DNA of 64,000 nt from Asterias amurensis (Eukaryota; Echinodermata; Asteroidea; Forcipulatida; Asteriidae): positions 5,448,931-5,512,930 of the forward strand of contig NC_092667.1 in NCBI RefSeq assembly GCF_032118995.1, read 5' to 3'. The translations under genes were made by a program, and so were the position numbers. Below the pieces are notes generated by a model. That model saw only the letters and a list, made by a program, of their open reading frames with translations. It was not told the DNA's origin and ran no database searches. Below are positions 12,087-24,636 of this stretch, in pieces (position 1 is the first letter of the stretch; the number at the start of each line of letters is the position of its first letter).

Positions 12087-12165
12087 GATTGGCTAACAGT
12101 ACGCCGGTGCGTTTTAAAACGCCCATTTATATGTCAATTAGCCACCGCTTGTCCATGAATAAAAA
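12087..12165 (+). promoter_or_regulatory. X1 core promoter block conserved with X2
   Basis: Shares with 17186-17264 the order GATTGGCT (inverted CCAAT), GCGT[CT]TTAAA-[AT]ACGCCCATTTAT, CAATTAGCC, GCGCTTGTCC-like and AATAAAA. It is retained although the surrounding sequence has diverged, which suggests constraint. TSS not located. Confidence 0.5.
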
Positions 12166-12298
12166 CTGTGGACAAGGTGCTCCGAACTGTTCTTTTGCAG
12201 AGTTCTACACTCCATTCTGTGATTGTCGTCCAAATCGGAAGAGGTGGAAAACTTGAGTTGTTTTTCCCCAGTTTGTTACGAGTTTTTTTCCAGCGAAC

Positions 12299-14018
12299 AT
12301 GGAGCGATTCGTGGGTATTGTGCTGTTGGTAGTTGCCGGTGTTTTGTCGACTAGCGGGACAGCGGTTTCGACTGGGTCTAACATGGTGTGCATGAGCAAC
12401 ATCACGAGAGATGAGATCCAGGTAGCCGTTAATGGAATCAAAGATGATCTTCAAGGTTTGGAGACAATCAAAGAAAGTATGACGACACGTTTGGACACTT
12501 TAATGACGGCACTGCGCACTAACAACGAGGACGGTGAGATTGTGTTTATTGTTGTTGGGTAACAATATTATTGATAATCTTTATGAATATTAATTTTGTT
12601 TTTTACCCATACACCGATGTGTGTTAGCACTGTATACTCAGTACTTAATATAACATTAATATTCTTTATCCCCGATGCAAATTTAACATCTATTAAATCT
12701 TTATGAAGAGGGTGGGTCAAGCCAATGATGAGGGCTAGCCTTTTAACTAACGCAGTCTATTATGATGAAAAGTAGGAAACAGCTCTTGTAACATTTCTGT
12801 CTGAAATGTAGTGTTTTGATGATAATTAGAATTTTTTCCGTTTGGAGTGGTTTTATCGCTCAGTAAGCGTTCATTCATATCGATGGGTGTCATGCAAAAA
12901 TTGTGTACGTTTACTATTTTCTCGTGATCCAGCCAGATGGCCGATCGATCTCAAACTTCTACAGGTTTGTCAGTTTATGTATATGGTGGGTTACATAAAG
13001 TGTCGACATTGTCAGTAACTGTTTTGATGAGAAATAAACCCTGTAATGTTCCTTTAAGAATCATACATCGGTATTGTTTTAATAACAATAAGAGCTCTTT
13101 GTATGCCAATTGCCTATTTGGTGTGATGGAATCTTTACTGAAACCAAAAAAAAGAAGTAAATTTGTCATATCCCCTGCTTTGTTTCAGATGATGTCGCCA
13201 ATACCATCAGTGTTTTGCTGGAGTACATACCGGGTGTGGGATCGCTGTATAAAGCATCGCGAACCTTCATCAATTCCCTGGAGCAAGAAGGTCTAGGTCT
13301 GAACGTCATCGGCGGTAACATCAAAGACTTTCTTTACATCGACAACTTCGACAACCCACGTGTGGTGACAGTCCACTCTGTGTTTGAGGACCTTTCCGAT
13401 GATGCCTTCCGTAGCGTCCTGAACTCGCTCATGGGATGCGGGTCGAACAAGGTGAGGGTCGAGGCAGCCGTGAAACGTCATCTTGCTGATGTCGACTTCA
13501 ATAAGAAAGGCTTTCTGTTGGTTCACCATCTAAAGGCAAATGATCCATTCCACAACAGATTCCTAAGCAATAGAGTCGCCATTGCAAAGTATGCCCTCAC
13601 AAAGGGTGCTGTTTATCTGGGCCTTATTTCATACGAAGTTTACGTAACCAAGTCTGCATTCTCGGTTTTTATTCCAAATGGGTTTATAGAGGGCGCCCCA
13701 GTAAAGGTCACGTTTAAGTTTGACTATACTGCTGATGGTGGACGAGACCATATTGTCAAGGCACCGGGGACATTTGGGAAGAGTGAAATTGACGCTTCAA
13801 ATCCAGACCAGTTTGCGATTGAAATGTTAAGGGATGAGATTTATTATTGGTTTACCGGTACGGTGTTCATTGGGGACCTTGAAATATTGGGTGGTGAAGA
13901 AAAAGAAGAGTATCGACTCATCAATGGTTACATGGATTTGACTATGTATTCTCTAAATCCAAACTTACCCCTAGGTGATGTTACAAGGCTTGTGGCATTG
14001 CGAGATCCAGTGAATTAA
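12299..14018 (+). CDS. X1: unrecognised secreted protein, two exons
   Basis: I do not recognise this family. Exons 12299-12533 and 13189-14018 (GTGAG donor, TTTCAG acceptor, phase 1) give 354 residues. Residues 1-20 form a signal peptide (MERFVGIVLLVVAGVLSTSG). A Cys follows at about 31, then a helix-prone stretch (VAVNGIKDDLQGLETIKESM) that could oligomerise. Exon 2 encodes one continuous domain of about 275 residues, starting with NTISVLLEYIPGVGSLYKAS and including HLADVDFNKKGFLLVHHLKA and FIGDLEILGG. No transmembrane helix is obvious. X2 is the paralogue, with strong conservation throughout exon 2, which indicates selection on protein. The nearest AATAAA is at 14558, beyond the (TTTG)n tract. 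Function unknown. Confidence 0.85.
12598..12650 (-). mobile_element. SINE tail fragment, reverse
   Basis: Reverse match to the tail of the SINE at 2021-2165 (ACCGATGTGTGTTAGCACTG). Inside the X1 intron. Confidence 0.55.
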
Positions 14019-14171
14019 ACCAAGCAGTACCCCCTTGAAACATTGAAAAAATGCTTTCAAATACTTTTTCGAAACAGGACCAAAACATTTGAATTATTCC
14101 AATCTATTATATATACCTCGCATAACAACGAGCATTTGTATTAATAGGCTCAATCTCCAGTTGTTCTTTCG

Positions 14172-14505
14172 GTTTGTTTGTTTGTTTGTTTGTTTGTTTG
14201 TTTGTTTGTTTGTTTGTTTGTTTGTTTGTTTGTTTGTTTGTTTGTTTGTTTGTTTGTTTGTTTGTTTGTTTGTTTGTTTGTTTGTTTGTTTGTTTGTTTG
14301 TTTGTTTGTTTGTTTGTTTGTTTGTTTGTTTGTTTGTTTGTTTGTTTGTTTGTTTGTTTGTTTGTTTGTTTGTTTGTTTGTTTGTTTGTTTGTTTGTTTG
14401 TTTGTTTGTTTGTTTGTTTGTTTGTTTGTTTGTTTGTTTGTTTGTTTGTTTGTTTGTTTGTTTGTTTGTTTGTTTGTTTGTTTGTTTGTTTGTTTGTTTG
14501 TTTGT
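14172..14505. repeat. (TTTG)n microsatellite, about 83 units
   Basis: An uninterrupted tetranucleotide tract of about 334 bp. It lies 154 bp beyond the X1 stop and about 140 bp before the start of segmental copy B. Open in several frames only because of periodicity. Confidence 0.97.
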
Positions 14506-15933
14506 CCTTTGTCAATTTTGCTTGTGCATTTTTTCTCCCCTTTGTTTCTGTTTTGCAAATAAAAAAATGGGAAAGAAAATGAAAAAAGACAGCATTGTTT
14601 TACTTCATCACTCCCTTAAACTCCCGGATCACCGGGAGTATCGGGGGGGGGGGGGAGTGGGGCTGACCCATACCTTGACACATTGAAGGGTCAGGTTGAC
14701 TCGGTAACTGTGCCCAATTTCACAGAGCTGTTTAAAACAGAAAAAGTTGCGTAAAAAACTTGTGCTAATCAACAAAAAGCAGGATAGGCCTACCACTCAC
14801 AGGCGCTATAAAAAAAGCCGTTACCTTCATACATGTTGTACTAAGCTAATTGTTGCATTTAAGCAGCTCTACAAAGTTGGGCCCTTAAGTTTGTTAAAAA
14901 GTCTGGATTTTTGTTTGTAACTTTCAGGATTGAACTGGGTGCCAGAGGGCCTGACTCATTTCTAGGTCAGCTCTGACCCACCTTGGTCAGGCTGACTCAG
15001 CAACTGGTCAAAATGCACAACAACCTAGCCTGGCACCCTGTGTTCTCCATATACGTTTTGGGGACACAGAACGGCTTGTAATTGCAAGTTACATGTTTAT
15101 ACCGCTCTCTGGGGGGGGGGGGGGCTGGGGATAGTGTTATATGTTATAAACACTGTGCACTCATTGATTTCCGGAAGGAAAAAACAAAAACAATTCACAG
15201 ATATTTTTGTGGTTAGGATTCGAACCCACGACCCAGCGTTTGCTTTATAAACAATCCGTAGATTACTTTATAAGTATTATATTCTTTATCATTGCTTGAT
15301 ATTATGCAACATTATTATTCTATAGTACCAGTCATAATTACTGGCCAAACAATTTTAGAAATGATTTTCTATAATCGTAATATTTCTGTTATACACTTAT
15401 GGAGAAATTTATTAAAGCAAAACAAAGTCATAAAACGATGGTTTATTTGTTGTCATCATTTGTATGTGTAGATTAACCGTTTTAAATTTTAAGGGAATAT
15501 CTAGGTGGGTTTTCCCGTGACAAAACAAAAGGAACAAGTGAAAAAATAACGAACGAAACAAGACAATGAATAATCATGTTGGGTTATTTTCTTAATTGGG
15601 TCTTTTTCAAGTACGAGAAGTTAATACTGGGAAGGACAAACAATAATTTACCTAACAAAAGGATAAAATCTGACGTACCAACGAAAAGATCTCACTGAAC
15701 GTGTGCTCTATCTACATAAGAACAAATTACTTGTTGTTGCAAAACGTGTTGCAACGAAGCCAAAGTATGCACCGCACCAAAGTCAAGGGCGAAATAAATA
15801 CAAACTAGGAGAAAAACTGTTTTGAGTGTAAATATATTGACTTTCTCCAGAAAACGATCAGAGCATACTAGTACTACTGGTCGAAACGTGTAATTGAAAC
15901 GAACAGTTCTCTTTAGCACTACTCCCAACTCAA

Positions 15934-16644
15934 TTAGAGTACTGGACACTATTGGTAATTACTCAAAATAACTGTTGGCAAAAAACATTGCTTGGTATCG
16001 AGCAATGGAGAGCTGTTGATGGCATAAAACATTGTGAGATACTGCTCCCTCTGAAGTAACGTAGTTTTTGATAAAGAGGAATTTATCACTGAAATATTTG
16101 AATTAAATTCGAGACCTCGATCAGCTAAGCTCTATAAAAGCCCTTAACTTGTGCGAAAAGAGCATTTTTTCTTGTATTATTCTTTCGCGACGTTGACGAT
16201 CAACAGACGATGTGACCTGTGACATCACACGTTTACAAAAGAGCCACAGAGCCTGTACTTCATGCAGGCGTGATTTGTACACAGCCAAATGGAATTAGAA
16301 AACATAAAATCTTATATTCTATGGAGATTGCACTGTCCAATTCTCATCAAATTTTGATATGACGAAAGGGGGCACATCTCAAAACTTGACCAGATTTACT
16401 GTCATACCTCTTGGTTTTATGTGGAAATTATGACACAAACTTTCAACTTTCCCATATAGGACCAGTGTAGTATCTTGCCTGCCAGAATACTGAAAGAATG
16501 TACAAGGCCACACTTATTGTAAACAAGGTTCACATGGTCTATTGAGCTCAAATGTTCACTGGTTTGTTTTTTATGCATATGTTGAGATACTCCAAGTGAG
16601 AAGACTGGTCTGAGACAATTACCAAAGGTGTCCAGTGCCTTTAA
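15934..16644 (-). mobile_element. Long MITE, duplicate copy
   Basis: Copy B counterpart of 8921-9632. Confidence 0.7.
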
Positions 16645-17185
16645 CTATACCGTATTTCTACCATGCAAAGTTTGAAATTCTACTTACTATTAAATAAATT
16701 TAACCCAATGGTTCAGTGAATGTGTTTGGATTTGAGCAGAAAGGCCAAGGGGTGCAAGCTTGGGTATCGCCCGGTACCAGTCCACGGAGTGGAACGTCGT
16801 CGGTACGGAGTGCGGAAAATACATCACTCCATGTTACCGCAAACCTTACTATCACCATGCAAAGTTTCAATTCTTATTTTTTAATAATTTAATTTACCCT
16901 GCTCTGGTGATATCAACTTACGAGTGAACGTGTTTGGACACGATTTGAGCAGAAGGTCATGGGGGGGGGGGGGGCAAGCAGTGGTATCACCCGGTACCAG
17001 TCCACGGAGTGGAACGTCGTGGTACGGAGCAAAATACATTTACTTCGTGATGCCTTTTCCGTATAAATGTCCGCAAGGGAGTTTGGAATACGAAGGGTGG
17101 GAAAGGGCCTTGACAGTAATTCTCACATTCACCTATAGGTCGACGTACCCATTGTTTAATACCAAGGCAAGAAGAGATTGCCCCT

Positions 17186-17264
17186 GATTGGCTTACAGTG
17201 TGCGTGTTGCGTCTTAAATACGCCCATTTATGTTAATTAGCCCCGCGCTTGTCCTGGAATAAAA
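17186..17264 (+). promoter_or_regulatory. X2 core promoter block
   Basis: GATTGG at 17186, CATTTATGTTAATTAG, and AATAAAA at 17258, about 155 bp before the ATG. Same order as upstream of X1. Confidence 0.5.
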
Positions 17265-17416
17265 TGTGAGGGGCGGGCGGGGAGCCCCGATTTACTTGCA
17301 AGGTTCCATCATCCACAACACTGTTGAGGGGGAAAACGTGAGAGTGCAGATGAAAATAAGTTTGTGGGAGCTTTCTTTTCAGTTTTACACGATAAATCTG
17401 GAGATTTTCCAGCGAT

Positions 17417-20134
17417 ATGGAGCGATTTGTTGGTATTTTGTTTTTGGTAGTTGCCGGTGTGTTGTCGGTAGCCAGAGGGGCTGCTATCTCGACTGATTCC
17501 AACCCGGTGTGCGTGAGCAACACCAGAGATGTCCAGGTGGCCATTAATGGAATCGAAGATGATCTTCAAGGCTTGGAGACAATCAAAGAAAGTATTACGA
17601 CCCGTTTGAACAATCTGATGTCGGCACTGCGTACAGACAACGTGGACGGTGAGAAAAAATAAAATAAAATAATTTTCTATTTTCTTGTGGTTCACTAACA
17701 ATTGTGTTGAAGATGGGTTAAATACACTGGACACCAATAGTGATTGTAAAAGACCAGTCTTCCCAATTGGTGTATCTCAACATATGCAAAAAAAAATAAC
17801 AAACCTGTGAACATTTGAGCTCAATGGTCGTTGAAGTTGCGAGATAACAATGAAAGAAAAAACACCTTTGTCACACGAATTTTTGTGCTTTCAGATGCTT
17901 GATTTCGAGACCTCAAAATCCAAATCCGAGGGCCAGCCCCAAGAGCCCCACTTGTGGATTGGGTCACTTGGGGCTGGCTTTTCTAGTTCGAAGACGAACG
18001 TGTGGTAATTGTGTGCCCACGTTCGTCCTGGAAAATAAAAATAAAATACGCAACATCGGGGTCGACCCAGGGAAGCTAAGCGAACGGACCCAGTGTAAGA
18101 TACGCTTTCTAGCTGGCTGCCAATTTACAAAAACACAAAGGTTTTGCCCAGCGGTATGCGTGCGAATCATGTTATGGTTTTCGTGTGAAGTCAGAGGTCA
18201 CATCGTCTATAGAAAAATCAGAGGATGGAATACAGATCTCAGTGGTGAGAAAGGGGTTTTCTACAATTTGCCCAGGTAGTACGTTAAAAAGCAGGACAGG
18301 TCTTTTCAGAACTGAGAAGTCTCCGGAAATCCGAAAATATACTTCGCGGTAGTAGAATATATCATTCAGTTCTCTAAAAACAACTAAATCTACCTGACGA
18401 GTAGATATACACACACAATTAACAGTGCACATGTTTTTCTCCGACCCAAATACGCACCCCATGAGACCTACGTGCCGAGTTGAGAGTTTCCCTTTGGTGA
18501 TTAAATCTTTGCCTTGGCATTTTTCTATATTCAACTTTCAACTTACTTTTGCTTTTAGTCTCCATTTTCAAGCAACACTGTCACTTTTTCTATTTAGTTT
18601 TATCTGAGCTAAGTCGAAAAATAACAGAGTTTTTATATACAGTTATGGTACGTGTACAGATTTAATTGCACTAAAATGACTGTCGCGTCAACTGAATTAT
18701 TTATAGCCTTTTTACGAAGGACCCAAATTTACGCATATTGTGATATCAATTTACAATTTTTCGACTATGGGGAAAATTAGTTTAAAACTGGTCAAGACAG
18801 CGTCCAGCAATGTACACGACATCGATTCTTGTTTACACGTACACCTTTAAAGGGTCAGTGTACAGTGGGCCGGCATTTACTCAAATTATGGATGAATACA
18901 AGATTACTTGAAGACGCACAGCAGCCTCTGATAGTATACAGCATTCTGAGACAAATTTCACTTTGTAGTGGTTATGAAAAGAATAAATCAGTTATAAAAA
19001 AAAGTCAAAAAAATCTGAGAAGCGTTTATGTCAGAAACGCTTCTCAAATTGTGTATTTAAATTGCAGATTATTCTTTCTGCGTGGACATAACTATCACAG
19101 ATAGTCACCTTTTGAAATGAAATCTTAACGGGTTGTTTTATGGTATTATAACAACTTAATATTATTAAAACAAACAGTGGGTTCCAACTACCAAACGTAT
19201 ACAATCGCTTTAAATTCTCACTTCTTCCTTTAAGGCACATTGTTGGTGGGCAACGGGTTAAAACCTTATCAATAATTTGTCTTCCCATTCTTTTTCTTTC
19301 AATGTTTCAGATGATATCGCCAATACCATCAGTGTTTTGCTGGAGTACATACCGGGTGTGGGATCGCTGTATAAAGCATCGCAAACCTTCATCAATTCCC
19401 TGGAGCAAGAAGGTCTAGGTCTGAACCTCATCAACGGTGACATCAAAGACTTTCTCTACTTCGACAACTTCGACCATCCAAGTGTGGTGACAGTCCACTC
19501 AGTATTTGAGAACCTTTCTATTGGTGCCTTCCGTAGCGTCATGAACTCACTTAGGAAACGGGGGAACGAGGAGATTGTCGAGGCAGCCGTGAAACGTCAT
19601 CTTGCCGAGGTCGACTTCAATAAGAAAGGCTTTCTTTTGGTTCACCATCTGAAGGCAAATGACCCATTCCATGAGAAATTCTTAAGCAATAGAGTCACCA
19701 TTGCAAAGTATGCCCTCACCAATCAAGCAGTTTACCTCGGCCTTATCTCATACGCTCATTACGTAGATAAGTCGGTAATTGCGTTCATCGTTCCACGTGG
19801 GTTTCAAGAGGGCGCCCCAGCAAAGATCACACATAAATTCGACGTACTTGCGGATGGTACACCAGACGTTATTTCCAAGTCAATTGGGACCTTTGGGGAA
19901 TGCGAAGTTGACGCTTCAGGGCCAGCTCATCTGACGATTGAAGTGTTAAGAAATGAGATTTACTATTGGTTTAAGGGTACAGTGTACATTGGGGACCTTG
20001 AAATATTGGATGAAGGAAAAGACGAGTACCGACTTATTAATGGTTACGTGGACTTGACTATGTTTTCCACAAATCCAAACTTGCCCCTTGGTTATATTAC
20101 AAGGCTTGAGCTCCTGGTAGAACCACAGGAGTAA
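17417..20134 (+). CDS. X2: unrecognised secreted protein, paralogue of X1
   Basis: Exons 17417-17648 and 19311-20134, phase 1 intron with GTGAG and TTTCAG, 351 residues. Signal peptide MERFVGILFLVVAGVLSVAR, a Cys in SNPVCVSN, the helix VAINGIEDDLQGLETIKESI, then the long conserved domain (NTISVLLEYIPGVGSLYKAS through GDLEILDEGKDEYRLINGY). Exon 2 keeps the X1 reading frame with small length-neutral changes, while the introns are unrelated in length (1662 versus 655 bp). An AATAAA 137 bp after the stop (20271) is a plausible poly(A) signal. Function unknown; I see no catalytic motif or known fold. Confidence 0.85.
17716..17935 (+). mobile_element. TTAA-family MITE, truncated
   Basis: Starts with ACACTGGACACCAATAGTGA and ends after GAGACCTCAAAATCC. 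Inside X2 intron 1. Confidence 0.6.
18098..18220 (+). repeat. Dispersed repeat half, homologous to 32740-32862
   Basis: Contains TTTCTAGCTGGCTGCCAA, AGGTTTTGCCCAGCGGTATG and AGAGGTCACATCGTCTATAG, as in the more complete inverted-repeat element at 32639-32862. X2 intron. Confidence 0.65.
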
Positions 20135-20954
20135 AAGGCAACTAATATAATCCACGTGGCCCTGACCCACTCCGGGGTCAGTTTGACCCAAAATGTGTCA
20201 ACATGAACTCGGCACGGGTCATATTGGTGCGGAATCTGAGTTTAAATCCCATTTTTAACCACTGACCAGAAATAAAATGAGGCCCCCAAAAAATCAGATT
20301 TAATTTTTTTTTGACACAGCTTCTTGGTCAACTTGACCCCCGAAAATGGATTAATTCATGGTTTGTAGATAATATAGCCCGACTCGGAATCCGAATAAAA
20401 ATCAATTTCTTAAAATTTGGAAGAAAAACAGCTTTGACGCTCAAGTTTTGTGCCTAGAGATGTTGAATTCGAGACCTCAGCTGAGGTATCGAATTCATAA
20501 ATACTTTCTAAAAACTACTTTATTTCAGAGGGAGCCTAATTTTCTCACAATGTGTTATACTGTCAACAGCTCTCCATTGCTTGTTACCAAGTAAGTTTTT
20601 ATGCTAACTACTTTGAGTAATTACCAATAGTGTCCTTTGCCTTCAAAGTATACTCTCATTATGTGCTTTACATTTTCCTTACAATATAATCTACTCTTGC
20701 ATTATAACTTACTATAGAGACAGTATTGTAAAGAACGGTTGTTGTAAGTGATATAAAGAGCAAAAATAAAAGCATTAAAATGAGATGGTGTTCTGATTGG
20801 AGTCATTTCAATGTGTCGAATAAAGGGCGTCATGGCCGAGAAGTTTTGAGCATCAAATTCGAGTTCTTGTGACCGGGCGAGGGTTCGAATCCCGGTCACA
20901 ACCCTTCACATAGGAGTATAGCATAATAGTATGTTCAAGCAATGAGCGTCACTA
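20135..20954. other. X2 3' flank with repeat remnants
   Basis: No gene. AATAAA at 20271 may end X2. A truncated TTAA-family MITE occupies about 20455-20650. A degraded tRNA-Leu-like SINE head lies at 20826-20905 (CATGGCCGAGAAGTTTTGAG and GGGTTCGAATCCC). Confidence 0.55.
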
Positions 20955-23900
20955 CACTCTAAATTACAGAGATTTAAATTTAAATCTTTTATAGGATTAA
21001 AATTAAAATAAATACTAAAGATTTATTTTTAGTCCAAATCGATTTAATAAATCAACAATTATCCGCAGAGTCTATTTTTTTTTTCAATCCTCCGAACGAT
21101 TAAAAAAGGACGCCAACTTTATGGACAGTGGACCAATCAGCGATTTCGTGACGTATTGCACGAACGTACAACTCAAAACTTTGTCGGCAGCCATTAAAAT
21201 AAACCGACTGTGTGTGCGCTGCTAGCTACTAGTACTACTGCTGTCTGCTGCATGCTAAACGCGCACGTTCAATTACAAATGTAAACGTACATGAACGATG
21301 ATCAGTCATTCATAGTCACACAAGTTTCTTCGGTCAGAACAGTCGGCAGTAAGGAGGCAAAACTTCAATATTATTTCCTGAGGTAGGTGAATCCAATCGT
21401 ATGTAGGACGTAGTATATCGGATAGGATATGGATAGGTTTTTGCAATGATTGTTTACAGTTTACACGACGATCATGACCTGTGGTAAAAATTATATCTCG
21501 ACGAAATTATGTTAATGTTATACATTTTATACAACGTCCACGTATATTTTGGTGTTGTATTAAAGTCAGTGTGAACATCGTTGTTTTAACTAAATAAACC
21601 AAACATTAACCGTTCCATGGAGAAACGTTATCATGTCCATGGCCATGACCATACTCCGCATAGACAGAGACAACGAACTTGAAGAGTAAAAGAGTAAATT
21701 TAAGACCGATTTTCACTCAGTTTCCCCCACCAAGTTCATTTTTTCCCAGCGACGACGGCGGACCAGATTTCGGCTCCCCGTTGCATAGGCCCTATACTTT
21801 CATTACAGTTCACGAACGGAAGTGTTTTACTGTTTGGTGTTGCTTTTGAGTTTTGTTGGTCACCCAACATGATAATTAATATATGTAGATAGGGCAATAT
21901 TTTACAACAGAAACGTGTCTAATTTATAGACTCTGTGCTCTAAAAATGAAGAAAGAACGATTTCGATAGGCTAGCAAATTTAAATTAGTAAGAGAATCAT
22001 GTTTCTTTTTAATAACATATCTTGAGTGAACCCATAGTGGTATTGTTTTGCAGAATAAATAATTTAAGAAAATTTAGTCTTAAATCCTGGAAAATATAAT
22101 GCACAGATTTTTTGCGAGTCGAAAAAAACAAAACATGACACAATTTTGTTAGACCAAATTGTCTCTGGTTAAAGCTTTGTTTGAAGTTCCATAGGCTACT
22201 ACTAAAACTCTTTCTAATAATGTGAGGTTTTTCTTAATTGTTATCGTCTGAATGTTTCCATTTTTCAGGTGACCTGTCTTCCTTCTGATCGCTGTTTACA
22301 GTTTTCTTCGTTCAGGCAAAGTCAAGAGATTTCAATTGTATCTGATGCAAATTCCAACGTTAATAATAGTCAGATCAAGCTGGTAAGCATGTCTTGTGTT
22401 TTTTCGTTGATATATTATTCCCATGTAATACAATTAAGATACAATTAAGATACAATTAAAATTTTGCATTTGTTGGCATGGTTGCTAAGGAAAGTAATAC
22501 TTTTTACGATATGGTGGGAGATATAACTTAATACAAAACTGTTTTTAAAAACGAGTGGTTTGTTTGCATATGGCCACCTGAGCCCTATTGCAAGAGCCTT
22601 AATAACATAAACTAGAAAATAGAGACTGACATGTTTTTTTATTTTCAACGATTGTGTGCTGGTCAACAGAAAAACAACCGTAAATTACAGTGACATATAC
22701 TTTACATTTAGTTAATGCTACCATTTTCCATGGTAATGATGTGGAGGGTTTGTTAACACTAACAGTCGTCTGGATGTTTTCATGTTTCAGGTGACCTTTG
22801 TTCCTTAGTGTTTGCTGTTTACAGTTTCCTTCATCCAGTGTATAAGTCAAGAGGTTTCAATTGTAGCTGTTGAGGTTCAGAACATTATTCAGAACAAGCT
22901 GGTAAGTACTATTTCCCCTAGATGGAGGTTGTTTAAAATTATGTTTCCTTTACTGAAATGTAACAGTGGTCCATTTCACTAAGCAATAACATTCATTGCA
23001 AGGCAAATTGTCAGTATTACCATGCTAATTTGTATTGTGACATCACACTTTACTTAGCTACTGCGATTGATTTGCAGCTAAAATCAAACTTAGCTCTTTG
23101 TGAAACCTGAGCCTACTAATTCCACTTTAAGCCACAATGTTATTTAAATCAACTATATCAGAAAGAACTCACATTTATTTAGAACTTGATTTATTTGATG
23201 CAATTGCTTTTGCTATAAACAAGGAGTGAGTTTATAATAATATCATTTGAAAAACAATCACATATCCACGTTTGAGGGGCCCCTATAATAGCTGAGTAAT
23301 TTGAAAGTATTTAATCTTGCACATAAACATGCGGATTCACCTATATCAAGGTCACATTCACATACAGGTCAAGGGTCACTTTTGTGTTTGTTGTATTATA
23401 CATACATGTTTTTGATCATGGTTATGTCGACCAGGGACAGAATTCTTCAAAGACGTTTCTTTGGGACTTAAACAGCCCCCCCCCCCCCCCCTTTTTCCAA
23501 ACCGGTCAAGAAAAAACTCTGCATTTCATTATCACGAGCATGTTTTTTTTTTCAAATACAGAATGGGAGTAGCACACACATCGATGAAGCAATTACAAAC
23601 TTGACATCTATAGAGATACAGCAACCTGAACAACTTCCCTGAGAGAAAGCTGAAGCAGTTTGTCTTTTGTATGGATTGCATTCCAGTTAGTGGGGGGGGG
23701 GGGGGACGTCAGTAGTTGAAACTTTTGATAAGTTCTTAAAATCCGTTATTTTGAGTGTGGGTCAGACTATTCTAAAAAACCAACAACTTTGGAGATCCTT
23801 GCTGCAATGAAATCCGGTTGGCCAACTGATATCAAACCTAATTCACAAACCTAATTTGAAGTGGCATTCCCTTAGATACAGCATACAGTTTTGCTTAAAA

Positions 23901-24636
23901 TAAATAATTTGTCGGAGAAAGGTAGTGCATCAGTTAATTCAAAAGCATTTAACAAATTGTTTGTGGCAATATCTTTTTTTTAAACAAGTTATTCGAAATA
24001 AAGCTAGTGTCGTAACTAGACTGTCCATGTTCACCCTATCTAGGAAACAAACAAATTGTTTTGTTTTAAAATAAATCTCTCAAATGTGCCAAGAGGCTGT
24101 AAACAACTGGTTAACAACCACTCGAATCTTCTTAGAATATTTGAATGAAATTACAGATTTAAACCTTGAGTGATAAACATGTAGCTACAAAATAGAACTT
24201 TTCATGTTTATGGACAACATAGGTCAAATGTATGTCGAGGTTTATTGTCGAAACTATGTGTATTATTTAACTTGTATATTTGAAAATAAAAATTTGAAGG
24301 CAAATATTTTAAAACTGTTGTTTTTACTTTGTTTTGTTTTTCCTGCTGGTTCAGAAATCGTGTTTAATGTTTTAATCCCAAGGCAGATTAGAAATGAATC
24401 CAAAAATATTGCTAGCATCTAGGTTTAAATCATTCAACGGGTGAAGGTTAAATCTGTAAAGATTTGAAAAAATAAATCCACTGGGATTGATTTAATTAAT
24501 CCTCCAAAGACTTAATTGTTTTAATCTTTTGAAAGATGAATTTTAAATCCACGGTGATTGGTCCCTAACGACAATCCTTGAAAGATTTAAAATTTAATCC
24601 TGTGGATTTAAATTTAAATCCTTGTAATTTAGAGTG
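20955..24636 (+). mobile_element. 3.7-kb inverted-repeat element with exon-like segments
   Basis: Left end CACTCTAAATTACAGAG plus TTTAAATTTAAATC. The right end is its inverse (GATTTAAATTTAAATCC then TGTAATTTAGAGTG). Subterminal AT-rich TTTAAT/ATTAATCC repeats follow at both ends. Inside are a possible first exon ending CCTGAG before GTAGGTG (about 21382) and two homologous exon-like units, 22269-22382 and 22791-22901. Both of these have TTTCAG/GTGACC acceptors and AAGCTG/GTAAG donors. A terminal segment starts at 23562. No transposase is seen. Target duplication not clear. It may be a non-autonomous DNA transposon that captured a host gene piece. Confidence 0.5.

Larger units (their letters stand above)
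14645..17427 (+). repeat. Segmental duplication, copy B (native X2 upstream region)
   Basis: Counterpart of 7618-10423. Here the homology runs directly into a complete X2 exon 1, so this is presumably the source. Contains a MITE at 15934-16644. Confidence 0.9.

Noticed and set aside
14089-14686. Long open frames of Phe-Val-Cys-Leu or Thr-Asn-Lys-Gln repeats on both strands
   Set aside because: Produced solely by the (TTTG)n tract; no start context, splice signal or paralogue.
20826-20905. tRNA-Leu gene
   Set aside because: Good box B but degenerate body and acceptor stem; more likely a SINE head.
20955-24636. Complete host gene inside the 3.7-kb element
   Set aside because: Exon-like units splice in phase only in part (the second unit has a stop in the first unit's frame), so I do not annotate a CDS.
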